Source of the DNA: Desulfobacteraceae bacterium UBA2174
GTDB taxonomy: Bacteria; Desulfobacterota; Desulfobacteria; Desulfobacterales; UBA2174
Assembly (NCBI GenBank): GCA_002327445.1
Contig: DCWA01000010.1
Span: 1 to 57,333 of the forward strand
Direction: 5' to 3'
Length of the DNA: 57,333 nucleotides
The position numbers were made by a program, and so were the translations under genes. Position 1 is the first letter of the stretch. Every line of letters begins with the position of its first letter. The notes under the pieces are model-generated. The model had not been told where the DNA came from and ran no database searches. It worked only from the letters and a program-made list of their open reading frames with translations. This document shows positions 27,034 through 35,827 of this stretch, in pieces.

Positions 27034-27312
27034 ATGCAGTGCACGACCATTCGTCCAGGGGTGGAATGCCCGTTCATGAAGGCTTCCGGTTGTTCCTACA
27101 ACGGTGGCGTTTGCCACCCGATCGTCGACCAGTGCCAGGGGTGCGGTCGGATCGTTTCATTCCCCACCGGCTTGTATTGCTCGGCTTGTCCGGAGCCGGC
27201 GCTCAAGTGGAAACGCGGCAACTGCAACATGGCGACCCATGTCGTGACCGCTGCGACAGAAAACAAGCAGAAGATCAACCCGTTGAAGGCCTCCAAGCGC
27301 GGCGGCAAGTAA
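27034..27312 (+). CDS. PxxKW-family cysteine-rich protein
   Basis: A 92-residue cysteine-rich protein. Cysteines fall as ECPFM, GCSYNGGVCHP, QCQGCGRI, YCSACPEPALKWKRGNC, with the PxxKW motif as PALKW near residue 66. The spacing suggests one or two zinc or Fe-S sites. I recall this family as restricted mainly to sulfate-reducing Desulfobacterota and of unknown function. The ATG at 27034 follows AAGAGGTG; an in-frame Met 14 codons earlier lacks a ribosome site. It is expressed from its own promoter behind an attenuator-like hairpin and ends at a strong terminator. Confidence 0.78.
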   Translation: MQCTTIRPGVECPFMKASGCSYNGGVCHPIVDQCQGCGRIVSFPTGLYCSACPEPALKWKRGNCNMATHVVTAATENKQKINPLKASKRGGK

Positions 27313-27337
27313 AGATCCGCGCCAGTGTCGTACTATC

Positions 27338-27374
27338 GCCCCCGTCCCGGTTTTCGGAACGGGGGCTTTTGTTT
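27338..27374 (+). terminator. Intrinsic terminator of the PxxKW gene
   Basis: GCCCCCGTCCC, loop GGTTTTC, GGAACGGGGGC, TTTTGTTT. An 11-bp stem with one mismatch, followed by a T run. Confidence 0.8.
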
Positions 27375-27412
27375 GGCAACGGCTTCGATTCTGCCCATCA
27401 TACCGGTATTGC

Positions 27413-27442
27413 TTGACATCCTTTGCCGTCTGCCGCTATAAG
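27413..27442 (+). promoter_or_regulatory. Promoter of the aminotransferase gene
   Basis: TTGACA (27413-27418), an 18-bp spacer and TATAAG (27437-27442), 77 bp before the start codon. Confidence 0.55.
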
Positions 27443-27518
27443 GCAACCTCTGCGAGAATGCCGCCACAGCCGGCGGCCGATCGAACCATACCTGTTTCCA
27501 TCACCCGGAGAGGCGTCC

Positions 27519-28832
27519 ATGAATCCCATCGCTGTCCAGCTCAACGAAACCATCGCGCAGGGAAACCCCGATTTGCTCGAGATGCTATCCCCCCTGGGGC
27601 GAGCGCTTTTCTTCCCCAAGGGAATTCTCAGTCAGGGGGCCGAGGCCAAGGAAAAGGCCCATCGCTTCAACGCCACCATCGGCATCGCTACCGATAGCCG
27701 GGGGACGATGCACTTGGACTCGATCATGGCGCCCCTGGGCGACATGAAACCGGAAGAGACGCTCAACTATGCCCCGTCCTTCGGTCTGCCCGCCCTGCGG
27801 GAACTGTGGCAGGATGCGCTCCGCGGCAAGAATCCCGGTCTCCAGGACAAACCGATCAGCCTCCCGGTGGTCACCGCCGGGGTCACCCACGGGCTGAGCA
27901 CTTTCGCGGATCTGTGGGTCGCCCCCCAGGACGGGATCGTGCTGCCGGAGATGATGTGGGGCAACTACGGCCTGATTTTTGCCGTGCGAAAGGGAGCCCG
28001 GATCCTTGGACATAATTTATTCAACAATTCCGGAGGATTGGATCTTGATTCCTTCGCCCGCACGGTGCGGGTCGAAGCCGAGGCGCGCGGCAAGGCGATC
28101 GTGCTGCTCAACTTCCCTCAAAATCCTTCGGGATACACTCCCACCGAGGCCGAGTACGATCGCATGGCCGACATCCTGGCCGAAACCGCCGCCAACGGCG
28201 CACGGGTGATCGCCGCCGTCGACGATGCCTATTTCGGGCTGTTCTACACCCCGGAAGCGGCCCGCGAGTCGCTCTTCGTGCGCCTGGCCCATCGCCATCC
28301 CCGGCTCCTGGCCGTCAAATTGGACGGCGCCACCAAGGAAAATTTCGTCTGGGGGCTGCGCGTGGGATTCATCACCTACGGCTGCCCGGTCACGGGCGAT
28401 TCCCGGCCGGTGTACGAGGCCCTGGAGAAAAAGACGGCCGGATGCATTCGCGGCACGATTTCCAACGCGTCTCACCTGAGCCAGCGGCTGGTGCTCCAAT
28501 CGATGCGCAACCCGGACTACCCGAAGGAGAAGCAGGAAAAATTCGAGATCCTCAAGCGCCGCGCCCTGCGGGTCAAGCAGGTGCTGGCCGATCCCAAATA
28601 CGCCGAGGCGTGGGATGTGTATCCGTTCAACTCGGGATACTTCATGTGCCTTCGGCTGAAATCCGTGGATGCCGAGGTCCTGCGGGTTCATCTGCTGGAT
28701 CGCTACGGCGTCGGACTCATCTCCCTGGGCCAGGCCAACCTGCGGGTGGCCTTTTCCTGCATCGAGGAGAACGACATCCAGGCGCTGTTCGATATCATTT
28801 TGCAGGGGGTCAAGGATCTGGCGAAATCTTGA
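27519..28832 (+). CDS. PLP-dependent aminotransferase, class I/II
   Basis: Fold-type I aminotransferase, 437 residues. TAGVTHGLSTFADL, NFPQNPSGYTPT (the NPSG motif), AAVDDAYFGLFY (Asp and Tyr contacting PLP) and KLDGATKENFVWGLRVGF (Lys Schiff base and Arg) are all in place. The C-terminal arginine region NLRVAFSCIEENDI is normal. The PSG/NYAPSFGLPALRELW region resembles aromatic and branched-chain aminotransferases, but the amino acid substrate cannot be fixed. The ATG at 27519 follows CGGAGAGG. The gene has its own promoter. Confidence 0.85.
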   Translation: MNPIAVQLNETIAQGNPDLLEMLSPLGRALFFPKGILSQGAEAKEKAHRFNATIGIATDSRGTMHLDSIMAPLGDMKPEETLNYAPSFGLPALRELWQDALRGKNPGLQDKPISLPVVTAGVTHGLSTFADLWVAPQDGIVLPEMMWGNYGLIFAVRKGARILGHNLFNNSGGLDLDSFARTVRVEAEARGKAIVLLNFPQNPSGYTPTEAEYDRMADILAETAANGARVIAAVDDAYFGLFYTPEAARESLFVRLAHRHPRLLAVKLDGATKENFVWGLRVGFITYGCPVTGDSRPVYEALEKKTAGCIRGTISNASHLSQRLVLQSMRNPDYPKEKQEKFEILKRRALRVKQVLADPKYAEAWDVYPFNSGYFMCLRLKSVDAEVLRVHLLDRYGVGLISLGQANLRVAFSCIEENDIQALFDIILQGVKDLAKS

Positions 28833-29483
28833 TTGGCCCTTTTTGAGATGCTTGAAACGATCGAGGCGGGAGGGGGATGACTCCGGCCGCCTTTCAACGC
28901 TTTCAATCCCTTGAATGGTTACACAAGGCAGCATTCCGGGGTTTCTGCCTTGCCTCCAGTTGTCTTCCGGCGGGAGCAGGACGAGCTGGACCGCCGCCCC
29001 GGAACTGTCTGAGGCGCTTAGCGTCCGTTGGCCCGGACAGTAACGCTCCTTTGCCAAAGAACCGATCTTTCTCAGCGCGGCAGTGCCGCATCGCCAGCAT
29101 TGCGGCCCTGTCCGGGCCTACGGACGGTTGGCGGCGAGTTTTCCGGGGCGCCGGATCCAGTGCGTGTTGCGGACGCCGGCGCTATGGCCTCCGAAAGGCT
29201 TCCTCCCTATTCAGCCATTTGAAACAACCGGGCACGCCATGGGGTCCTTTAAAAACCGTCGTTTTTGGATGTTGACGTGGTGGGCCGAGACAGATATTGC
29301 CACCCATGCCGACAATGTTGTAAGAATAGCGGCGCATGGAAGGGTAGCCCCATCACGAAAGCACGAAGGCCCGCGATCACGAAAGCCGATTTTTTTTTTT
29401 CGTGTTTTCGCCCCTTCCGGTTTTCGTGATGTTTTTTTGGGGGAATTTTTTATTTTTTCAATTGATTGAGAGGAGAATGAGCC
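28833..29483. repeat. Structured dispersed repeat (copy B) and palindromic repeat
   Basis: No gene is supported in this 651-bp gap. Copy B spans 28961-29214, with arms GCGTCCGTTGGCCCGGACAG (29021-29040) and CTGTCCGGGCCTACGGACGG (29108-29127) that pair across a 67-base loop. It is an inverted copy of 17158-17361. A second element has perfect 10-bp ends, CATCACGAAA (29351-29360) and TTTCGTGATG (29422-29431), with further internal pairing. The stretch 29432-29483 is the T-rich prfB leader with AGAGGAG. Confidence 0.8.
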
Positions 29484-30600
29484 ATGAACGCGGAACTCAA
29501 ACAGGCCATCAAGGAACTGGAAGCCAAGCTTGCACAGCTCAAGGTGTATCTTTGACCTGCCTGCCAAGCTCCAGCGATTGGCGGAGATCGAAAAGATGCT
29601 CGCCAAGGACGGGTTCTGGGACAGCCCCGAAAAGTCCAAGGACATCTTGAAGGAACGCAGCCGACTCGCTGAACCCGTCGAATGCATCCAGGCCCTCGCC
29701 AAGGACCTGGAAGACGCCTCGATGCTCTTCGACCTGGCCATTGAAGAGAATGACGAGGGGACCCTGGCCGAGATCCAGGCTCAGGTGAAGGACATCGGAT
29801 CGCGCATCGAGCACCTTTCCCTGGAAATGATGCTCGACGGACCGGACGACCACAACGACGCCATCCTGTCCATCAATGCCGGTGCCGGCGGTACCGAGGC
29901 CCAGGACTGGGCCGAGATTCTGTTGCGCATGTACACCCGGTGGATCGAGCGCAACGGATACGATGCCGATATCATCGACTACCAACCCGGCGAAGAGGCG
30001 GGCATCAAAAGCGCGACCCTGGCCATCAAGGGGGAGAACGCCTACGGCTACCTCAAGGGGGAGACCGGGGTTCACCGATTGGTGCGCATTTCGCCCTTCA
30101 ATGCCAGCGGAAAACGCATGACCTCCTTTGCCGCGGTGTTCGTCTATCCGGACCTGGACCAGGAAATCCAGATCGACATCGACGAGAAGGACCTGCGCAC
30201 CGACGTCTTCCGGGCCAGCGGCGCCGGCGGGCAGCACGTCAACAAGACCTCCAGTGCCGTGCGCATCACCCACCTGCCCACCGGCATCGTGGTGCAGTGT
30301 CAGCAGGAACGAAGCCAGCATCGCAACCGGGACATGGCGATGAAAGTGCTGCGGGCCCGGCTCTACCAGCGCGAGAAGCAGGCCCAGGAGGAAAAGCTTC
30401 AGCAGGTCCAGGACGGCAAGGAGGAGATCACCTGGGGCAGCCAGATCCGTTCCTACGTGATGCAGCCGTACCAGATGGTCAAGGACCATCGCATTCACCT
30501 GGATGTGGGCAACATCCAGGAAGTGCTCGACGGGGGCCTGGATCCGTTCATCGAGGGGGTCCTGCTCGCCAAGAAGGCCAACAAGGCCCGAGGCGCCTGA
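29484..30600 (+). CDS. prfB: Peptide chain release factor 2 with programmed +1 frameshift
   Basis: RF2 recognises UGA and UAA stop codons. Translation starts at 29484 (AGAGGAG upstream) and runs 23 codons to a UGA at 29553-29555 in CTT TGA C. A +1 slip on CTT gives the frame ending at 30600, a product of 371 residues. The internal Shine-Dalgarno-like AAGGTG lies just upstream of the shift site, in place of the usual AGGGGG. SPF (in VRISPFNAS), the RF2 anticodon-like motif, and GGQ (GAGGQHVNKTSS) are present. The frameshift is the known RF2 autoregulation: low RF2 lets the ribosome slip and make more. It heads prfB-HD-thiEL. Confidence 0.95.
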
Positions 30601-30601
30601 C

Positions 30602-31171
30602 ATGACCGCGATGGTGGACCCCGAAGCGGTGCTGGCCCGCTTCTATCCCTCCGATTCTCCCACGCTGGCATTGTTGCGGCGCCACGGCCGGCAGGTGGCC
30701 GACAAGGCGATGGCGGTGGCCGACCGGGTGGCCCATCTCGACCCGGACCGCCGTTTTCTTTTCGAGGCGGCCATGCTCCACGACGTGGGCATCTTTCAGA
30801 CCGACGCCCCGGGCCTGGGATGCCACGGCAAGTCGCCCTACGTTTGCCATGGGGTCCTGGGCCGGCGTCTGCTGGAGGGCATCGGTCTGCCGCGCCACGC
30901 CCTGGTCTGCGAGCGGCACGTGGGCACCGGCCTGTCGGCCGAAGAGATCCGTGCGCGTCATCTCCCCCTGCCGGTGCGGGACATGCGGCCGGTGAGTCTC
31001 GAAGAAGAGATCATCTGCTACGCGGACAAGTTTTTTTCCAAAAACGGCCGAACCGCCGAACAAGGGCGTTCGGTAGCGGAAGTGGGCGATCTGCTCGCCG
31101 CCTACGGACTGGAACAGGTCGCCCGGTTTCAGCGTTGGGTGCAGCGTTTCGAGGCGCCCGATGCATCCTGA
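30602..31171 (+). CDS. HD-domain phosphohydrolase-like protein
   Basis: A 189-residue protein of the HD superfamily. LRRHGRQVADKAM supplies the first His, AAMLHDVGIFQT the HD pair, and YADKFFSKNG the last Asp of the metal site. Such proteins hydrolyse phosphodiesters or nucleotides; a tRNA 2',3'-phosphate or nucleotidase role is possible but unproved. The ATG starts one base after the prfB stop, and the 3' end overlaps thiE-thiL by 11 bp, so the three genes are translationally coupled. Confidence 0.8.
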   Translation: MTAMVDPEAVLARFYPSDSPTLALLRRHGRQVADKAMAVADRVAHLDPDRRFLFEAAMLHDVGIFQTDAPGLGCHGKSPYVCHGVLGRRLLEGIGLPRHALVCERHVGTGLSAEEIRARHLPLPVRDMRPVSLEEEIICYADKFFSKNGRTAEQGRSVAEVGDLLAAYGLEQVARFQRWVQRFEAPDAS

Positions 31172-32762
31172 ACCTCTGCGGCAAGCTCTGCGGTTTTACT
31201 TCATCACCGACGACGCGGCCCCGGATCCCCTCGATCAGGTGGGCTGCGCCATTGCCGGTGGGGCCACCTTCATCCAATTCCGTCAGAAAAACTTTGCTGC
31301 CGCCGATTTTTCCCTGGCCCGTGCCATTTTGACCCTGTGCCGGGCCAACCGGGTCCCCCTGGTCGTCAACGACCATCTCCTCTTGGCCAAGGCATTGGGC
31401 GCCGACGGCGTCCACCTGGGCCAGGACGACGAGCGCCCGGCCGTGGCCCGGGAGGTGCTGGGCGGCCAGGCCATCGTGGGGATCTCGGTCTCGACCCCCG
31501 ACGAACTGGCCCGCACCGATCTGGCTTCCTGCGATTACATCGGCACCGGGCCGGTGTTTGCCACCGGCACCAAGACGGATGCCAAGGCCGTCATCGGCCT
31601 GGAAGGATTGCGGCAAATGGCGGCGCGGGTCTCGCTGCCCGTGGTGGCCATCGGCGGGATCGGCCCCGGCAGGGTGAAGGATTGCTTTGACCACGGGGCG
31701 GCGGGGGTGGCGGTGATCAGCACCATCAGCCGGGCCGCCGATCGGCTGGCCGCGGCCCGCGATTTGGGCGCGGCCTGCAGCGCCGCGCCCCGGCAGACGC
31801 TGGCATCGCCCTGGAACGACGAGTTCGGTTTGATCCGCCGCATTGTGGCGGCCGGGTCCAGGGGACGGGCGGCGGATGTCCTCATCGATGGCCCCGGAGA
31901 CGACACCTGCCGGCTGCGTCCGCTGTCCCGTCCGGTGGTGACCACCGACTGCCACCGGGAAGGGGTGCATTTTCGCCGCGACTGGCAAACGCTTCAGGAA
32001 GTCGGCTTCAAGGCGGTGGCCGTCACCCTGAGCGACCTTGCCGCCGCCTATGCCCGGCCCGGCGCCTTGTTCGTCAACCTGACGATGCCTCCGGATCTGG
32101 CCGAGACGGACGCCGTGGCGCTGTACGAGGGCATCGGAGCGGCCCTCGATTTTTACGATACCGCTCTGGGGGGCGGCAACGTCTCGCTGGGGCGGGAGCT
32201 GGCGCTGGACTTGTTCGCCGTGGGGCAGGGGCGGGCGGACATCATGCCCACCCGAAGGGCGGCAATGGTCGGCGATCACCTTTACGCCAGCGGGCCGTTG
32301 GGCCTGGCCCGGGCCGGCCTGCACTGCCTGAAAGCCGGCGACGGTCGTTTCCCCGAGTTGACAGCGGCCTTCAAGCGCCCCCGGGCGCGGTTCGATGCGG
32401 CAGTGGTCCTGGCCGATGCCGGCATCGCATGCGCCATGGACATCAGCGACGGCTTGGCCGGCGACGCGCGCCACATCGCCGAGGCTTCGAATCTTTCCAT
32501 CGCACTGGAGATCGATCCGGAGCAAATCCATCCGGCGCTGATGCGATTCTGCGAAGCGCGGCAGATGGACCCGTCAGCGTTTGTGCTGGCCGGCGGGGAG
32601 GACTACGAACTGCTCTTCGCCTGTTCCCCGGAAACCTTTGCCGGCATCGCCGCCCGCCTGCCTGGCGCCGTCGAGGTCGGCCGCTGCCTGCCCCGGGCCG
32701 AAGCACCGCTGGTCGGCCCGGCCGCCCGGATCGCCTCTTTCCAGCATGGGAGCGGGTTGTAA
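31161..32762 (+). CDS. thiE-thiL: Bifunctional thiamine phosphate synthase / thiamine monophosphate kinase
   Basis: A 533-residue fusion. ThiE (about 1-205) joins HMP-pyrophosphate and thiazole phosphate: QFRQKN, VVNDHLLLAKALGADGVHLGQDD, GTGPVFATGTKTDA and VVAIGGIGPGRV are its pyrophosphate and substrate sites. ThiL (about 225-533) then phosphorylates thiamine phosphate to TPP: DGPGDDTCRL, TTDCHREGVHF, VTLSDLAAAYA, AMDISDGLAGDA and GGEDYELLF match the kinase motifs. The usual GGDTT is GGGNVS here, a variant at a metal/ATP loop. No TPP riboswitch precedes the operon. Fusing consecutive steps may channel thiamine phosphate. Confidence 0.88.
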   Translation: MHPEPLRQALRFYFITDDAAPDPLDQVGCAIAGGATFIQFRQKNFAAADFSLARAILTLCRANRVPLVVNDHLLLAKALGADGVHLGQDDERPAVAREVLGGQAIVGISVSTPDELARTDLASCDYIGTGPVFATGTKTDAKAVIGLEGLRQMAARVSLPVVAIGGIGPGRVKDCFDHGAAGVAVISTISRAADRLAAARDLGAACSAAPRQTLASPWNDEFGLIRRIVAAGSRGRAADVLIDGPGDDTCRLRPLSRPVVTTDCHREGVHFRRDWQTLQEVGFKAVAVTLSDLAAAYARPGALFVNLTMPPDLAETDAVALYEGIGAALDFYDTALGGGNVSLGRELALDLFAVGQGRADIMPTRRAAMVGDHLYASGPLGLARAGLHCLKAGDGRFPELTAAFKRPRARFDAAVVLADAGIACAMDISDGLAGDARHIAEASNLSIALEIDPEQIHPALMRFCEARQMDPSAFVLAGGEDYELLFACSPETFAGIAARLPGAVEVGRCLPRAEAPLVGPAARIASFQHGSGL

Positions 32763-32818
32763 GGTTCGCCGCCGCCCTTATTTGTTTGATTGGCCAGGTG
32801 AAGGAAGAATAAATCCCA

Positions 32819-33937
32819 TCACCGCGGTGCGATGTAGCCGCCCACCACGCCTGACGGGGAATAGACGATCTGCCAGAGCTGGATCTGGCGGGCGCGGAAA
32901 CAGCCGGCGCACGCCAGCAGGTAGTAGCGCCACATTCGGTAGAAGCGCTGGTCGTAGAGATCTTGCAGCTCGGGCCAGCGGCGCACGACGTTTTCGTGCC
33001 AGGCCATCAGGGTCCGGTCGTAGTCCGGGCCGAAGCTGTGCCAGTCTTCCAGAATGAAGAGCGGTTCGCTGGCCTGGCTGAGCTGGCGGGCCGAGGGGAG
33101 CATGGAATTGGGGAAGATGTAGCGATCGATCCAGGCGTCGGTATTGACGCCGGATCGGTTGCTGCCGATGGTCTGCAGGACGAACAAGCCGTCATCGACG
33201 AGATGGCGGCGCACCGCATCAAAGAAGGTCGGATAGTTCTTGACCCCCACGTGCTCGATCATGCCGACGGAGACGACCCGGTCGAAGGTGCCTTTCAGGT
33301 CCCGGTAGTCCTGCATGAGGATTTCCACCGGCAGCCCTTCACAACGCCGGCGCGCCTCGGCGGCCTGTTCAGCCGAGACGGTGATGCCCACCACCGACAC
33401 CCCGTAGCGGCGGGCGAGAAAACGCGCCGTGCCGCCCCAGCCGCAGCCGATGTCCAGGACCTTCATGCCGGGTTTGGGATCCAGTTTGCGGCAGATCAGG
33501 TCGAGCTTGGCCTCCTGGGCTTCTTCCAGATTCTGGACGTTGGCCCAATAACCACCACTGTAGATCATGCGCCGGTCGAGCATGGCGCCGTAAAGGCGGT
33601 TGCCCAGGTCGTAGTGATGGCGTCCGATGTGAAAGGCCAGGGCACGCCGTCCCGAGTTGGTCAGGCGCGCCCACACCAGCCGGAACTTGTCGCGGGTGGA
33701 CACCACCTGGCGATCGATCCGGCAGCGCAGTATCCGTTCAAAGAACTGATCGAGCCGGTCGCAGTCCCACCATCCGTCCATGTAGGCTTCGCCCAGCCCG
33801 AGGGACCCTTGGGCCAGAACCCGGCGGAAGAGCTGCGGGTTGTGCACCTTCAGGTCCCAAGGCCGGTCGCCATCGATGCGCACATCGGCCCGTTCCAGCA
33901 GGCGCTGGACGGTGGTGGCCCACTTCGAATTGTTCAT
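32819..33937 (-). CDS. cfa: Cyclopropane-fatty-acyl-phospholipid synthase
   Basis: SAM-dependent enzyme that converts cis-unsaturated acyl chains of phospholipids to cyclopropane chains; 372 residues, as in E. coli Cfa. Motifs: GLGEAYMDGWWD at the start, HYDLGNRLYGAMLDRRMIYSGGYW, the SAM loop VLDIGCGWGGTARFLA, and the active-site region VGMIEHVGVKNYPTFFD. Bicarbonate-site residues (Cys, His, Glu, Tyr) lie in these segments. It follows the acyl-CoA ligase gene on the same strand, 57 bp apart, pointing to a lipid-related pair. Confidence 0.92.
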   Translation of the reverse strand: MNNSKWATTVQRLLERADVRIDGDRPWDLKVHNPQLFRRVLAQGSLGLGEAYMDGWWDCDRLDQFFERILRCRIDRQVVSTRDKFRLVWARLTNSGRRALAFHIGRHHYDLGNRLYGAMLDRRMIYSGGYWANVQNLEEAQEAKLDLICRKLDPKPGMKVLDIGCGWGGTARFLARRYGVSVVGITVSAEQAAEARRRCEGLPVEILMQDYRDLKGTFDRVVSVGMIEHVGVKNYPTFFDAVRRHLVDDGLFVLQTIGSNRSGVNTDAWIDRYIFPNSMLPSARQLSQASEPLFILEDWHSFGPDYDRTLMAWHENVVRRWPELQDLYDQRFYRMWRYYLLACAGCFRARQIQLWQIVYSPSGVVGGYIAPR

Positions 33938-33994
33938 GTTCGCACCTCCAACAAGTCGGCAGGTGCTCGGCGGGATTCGCCTTAGAAGATCCTC

Positions 33995-35674
33995 TTACGC
34001 GGTGGCGATTTTGGCTTCTTCCTCCCGGTTCAGACGTTCCACGGCCTCCTGCCGAAGTTTGTATTTCTGGATCTTGCCGCTGGCGGTGGTGGGATACTGA
34101 TCCACAAATTCAAAATAGGCCGGAATCTTGTGAAATGCAATTTTGTCGGTGCAAAATGCGCGGAGGTCTTCCGACGTCAGCTGGACATCGTTTTTCAACT
34201 GAACGAAGGCGACCACTTCCTCGCCGTACTTGCGGCTGGGGACACCCACCACCTGGACGTCCTTGATGCTGGGGTGGGTGTAGAGAAATTCTTCGATTTC
34301 GCGTGGATAGATATTTTCCCCGCCGCGGATGATCATGTCCTTGATTCGCCCGGTGATCTTGCAGTACCCGTTTTCGTCCATGGTGGCCAGGTCGCCGGTG
34401 TGCAGCCAGCCGTCGGGATCGACCACTTCGGCGGTGGCCTTGGGGTTCTTGTAGTACCCCTTCATCACATGGTAGCCGCGGGTGCACAGTTCCCCCTGGA
34501 CGCTGCGGGGTACCTCTTCTCCGCTGCCCGGATCCACGATCTTGACTTCCACGTTGGGCAGGGCCCGCCCCACGGTGGTCACCCGCAGTTCCAGCGAGTC
34601 GTCCGGCCGGGTCTGGGTGACGCCCGGCGAGGCTTCCGTCTGCCCGTAGACGATGGTCATCTCGCTGGCCCCCATGGTGGAGACCACCTTCTTCATCACC
34701 TCGATGGGACACGGCGAGCCGGCCATGACGCCGGTGCGCAGGCTGGAAGTGTCGTAGGTCTTGTTTTTCATCTCCTCCAGTTCGGCGATGAACATGGTGG
34801 GCACGCCGTGGACGGCGGTACAGCGGGAGGCCTGGATGGTTTCCAGAACGTCCACCGGGTTGAAGGCCACCACCGGGGCCATGGCGGTGGCCGATACCAC
34901 TGCGCAGAGAGTGCCGATGACGCACCCGAAGCAGTGAAAGAAGGGGACCGGAATACACAGGGTATCCACCGCGGACAGGCGCATGCACTCGGCCATGCCC
35001 TTGGCGTTGCCGATGAGGTTGGTGTGGCTCAATTGCACGCCCTTGGGGAAACCGGTGGTGCCCGAGGTGTACTGCATGTTGATCACGTCGTCGGGCTCCA
35101 TGGCATCCTGGCGGGCCTTGAGCGCGTCGTCGTCGATTTTCCGGCCAAGGGCCAGCATTTCATCCCAGGTGAACATCCCCGGGAGCTTTTTTTCCCCGAG
35201 GAAGACGACATTCTTGAGTTTGGGGAGCTTTTGGCAGACGACTTGGCCGGGCTCGCTGTCCTTGAGTTCGGGGCAGACATCGTCGAGGACCTTGAGATAT
35301 TCGTCTTCCGAGCGCACCCCACCGATGAGCAGCAAGGTGGTGGCATCGGACTGCTTCATGAGGTATTCCAGTTCGAAGCTGCGGTAATTGGTGTTGACGG
35401 TGACCATCACGGCCCCCATCTTGCCGCTGCCGAACTGCGTCAGGACCCACTGAGGGACGTTGTTGGCCCAGATGGCGACTTTTTCCCCCTTTTGCACCCC
35501 CAGCGCCATGAATCCCTTGGCCACGTCGTTGCATCGATCCCGGAATTGCCGGTAATTCAAGTCGATGCCCAACTTGTGATACACCAGCGCCCGGTTGTCT
35601 CCGAATTGTTCCGCAACCAGGTCCACGAGTTGGCCGATGGTCGTCTTACCGACTTCAAACTGCGGCACTTGCAT
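33995..35674 (-). CDS. AMP-binding acyl-CoA synthetase
   Basis: Adenylate-forming acid-CoA ligase of 559 residues. YTSGTTGFPKGVQLSH is the P-loop (A3), YGQTEASPGVTQT the A5 motif, YCKITGRIKDMIIRGGENIYP the A8 hinge, and ASGKIQKYKLR carries the catalytic Lys (A10). The substrate class (medium- or long-chain fatty acid) is inferred from overall similarity to FadD-like ligases. AAGGAGGG sets the start at 35674. It is upstream of cfa on the same strand. Confidence 0.88.
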   Translation of the reverse strand: MQVPQFEVGKTTIGQLVDLVAEQFGDNRALVYHKLGIDLNYRQFRDRCNDVAKGFMALGVQKGEKVAIWANNVPQWVLTQFGSGKMGAVMVTVNTNYRSFELEYLMKQSDATTLLLIGGVRSEDEYLKVLDDVCPELKDSEPGQVVCQKLPKLKNVVFLGEKKLPGMFTWDEMLALGRKIDDDALKARQDAMEPDDVINMQYTSGTTGFPKGVQLSHTNLIGNAKGMAECMRLSAVDTLCIPVPFFHCFGCVIGTLCAVVSATAMAPVVAFNPVDVLETIQASRCTAVHGVPTMFIAELEEMKNKTYDTSSLRTGVMAGSPCPIEVMKKVVSTMGASEMTIVYGQTEASPGVTQTRPDDSLELRVTTVGRALPNVEVKIVDPGSGEEVPRSVQGELCTRGYHVMKGYYKNPKATAEVVDPDGWLHTGDLATMDENGYCKITGRIKDMIIRGGENIYPREIEEFLYTHPSIKDVQVVGVPSRKYGEEVVAFVQLKNDVQLTSEDLRAFCTDKIAFHKIPAYFEFVDQYPTTASGKIQKYKLRQEAVERLNREEEAKIATA

Positions 35675-35827
35675 TTTTTCCCTCCTTATCACTGTGAAAA
35701 TGGATGGCTGAACCGACGGTCATCCGGCAGGCGGGCATTGCGTCGTGGGGGTGGGGTAGCGCTTTGCCGCCGCAGTGAATTCGTCGGCTCACGCTTTCGG
35801 GTGAAATCCCGGAGCGTCGTACTGGTT

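Noticed and set aside
17245..29057. Conserved peptide CPGQRT...SSGAAVQ...VLLPP in frames crossing the structured repeats
   Set aside because: Similarity is explained by nucleotide identity of the repeat; flanks differ, starts lack ribosome sites and the stem structure accounts for the conservation.
31100..31165. TPP riboswitch before thiE-thiL
   Set aside because: The gene overlaps the HD gene and is translated from a shared mRNA; no CTGAGA-type TPP core is seen before prfB either.
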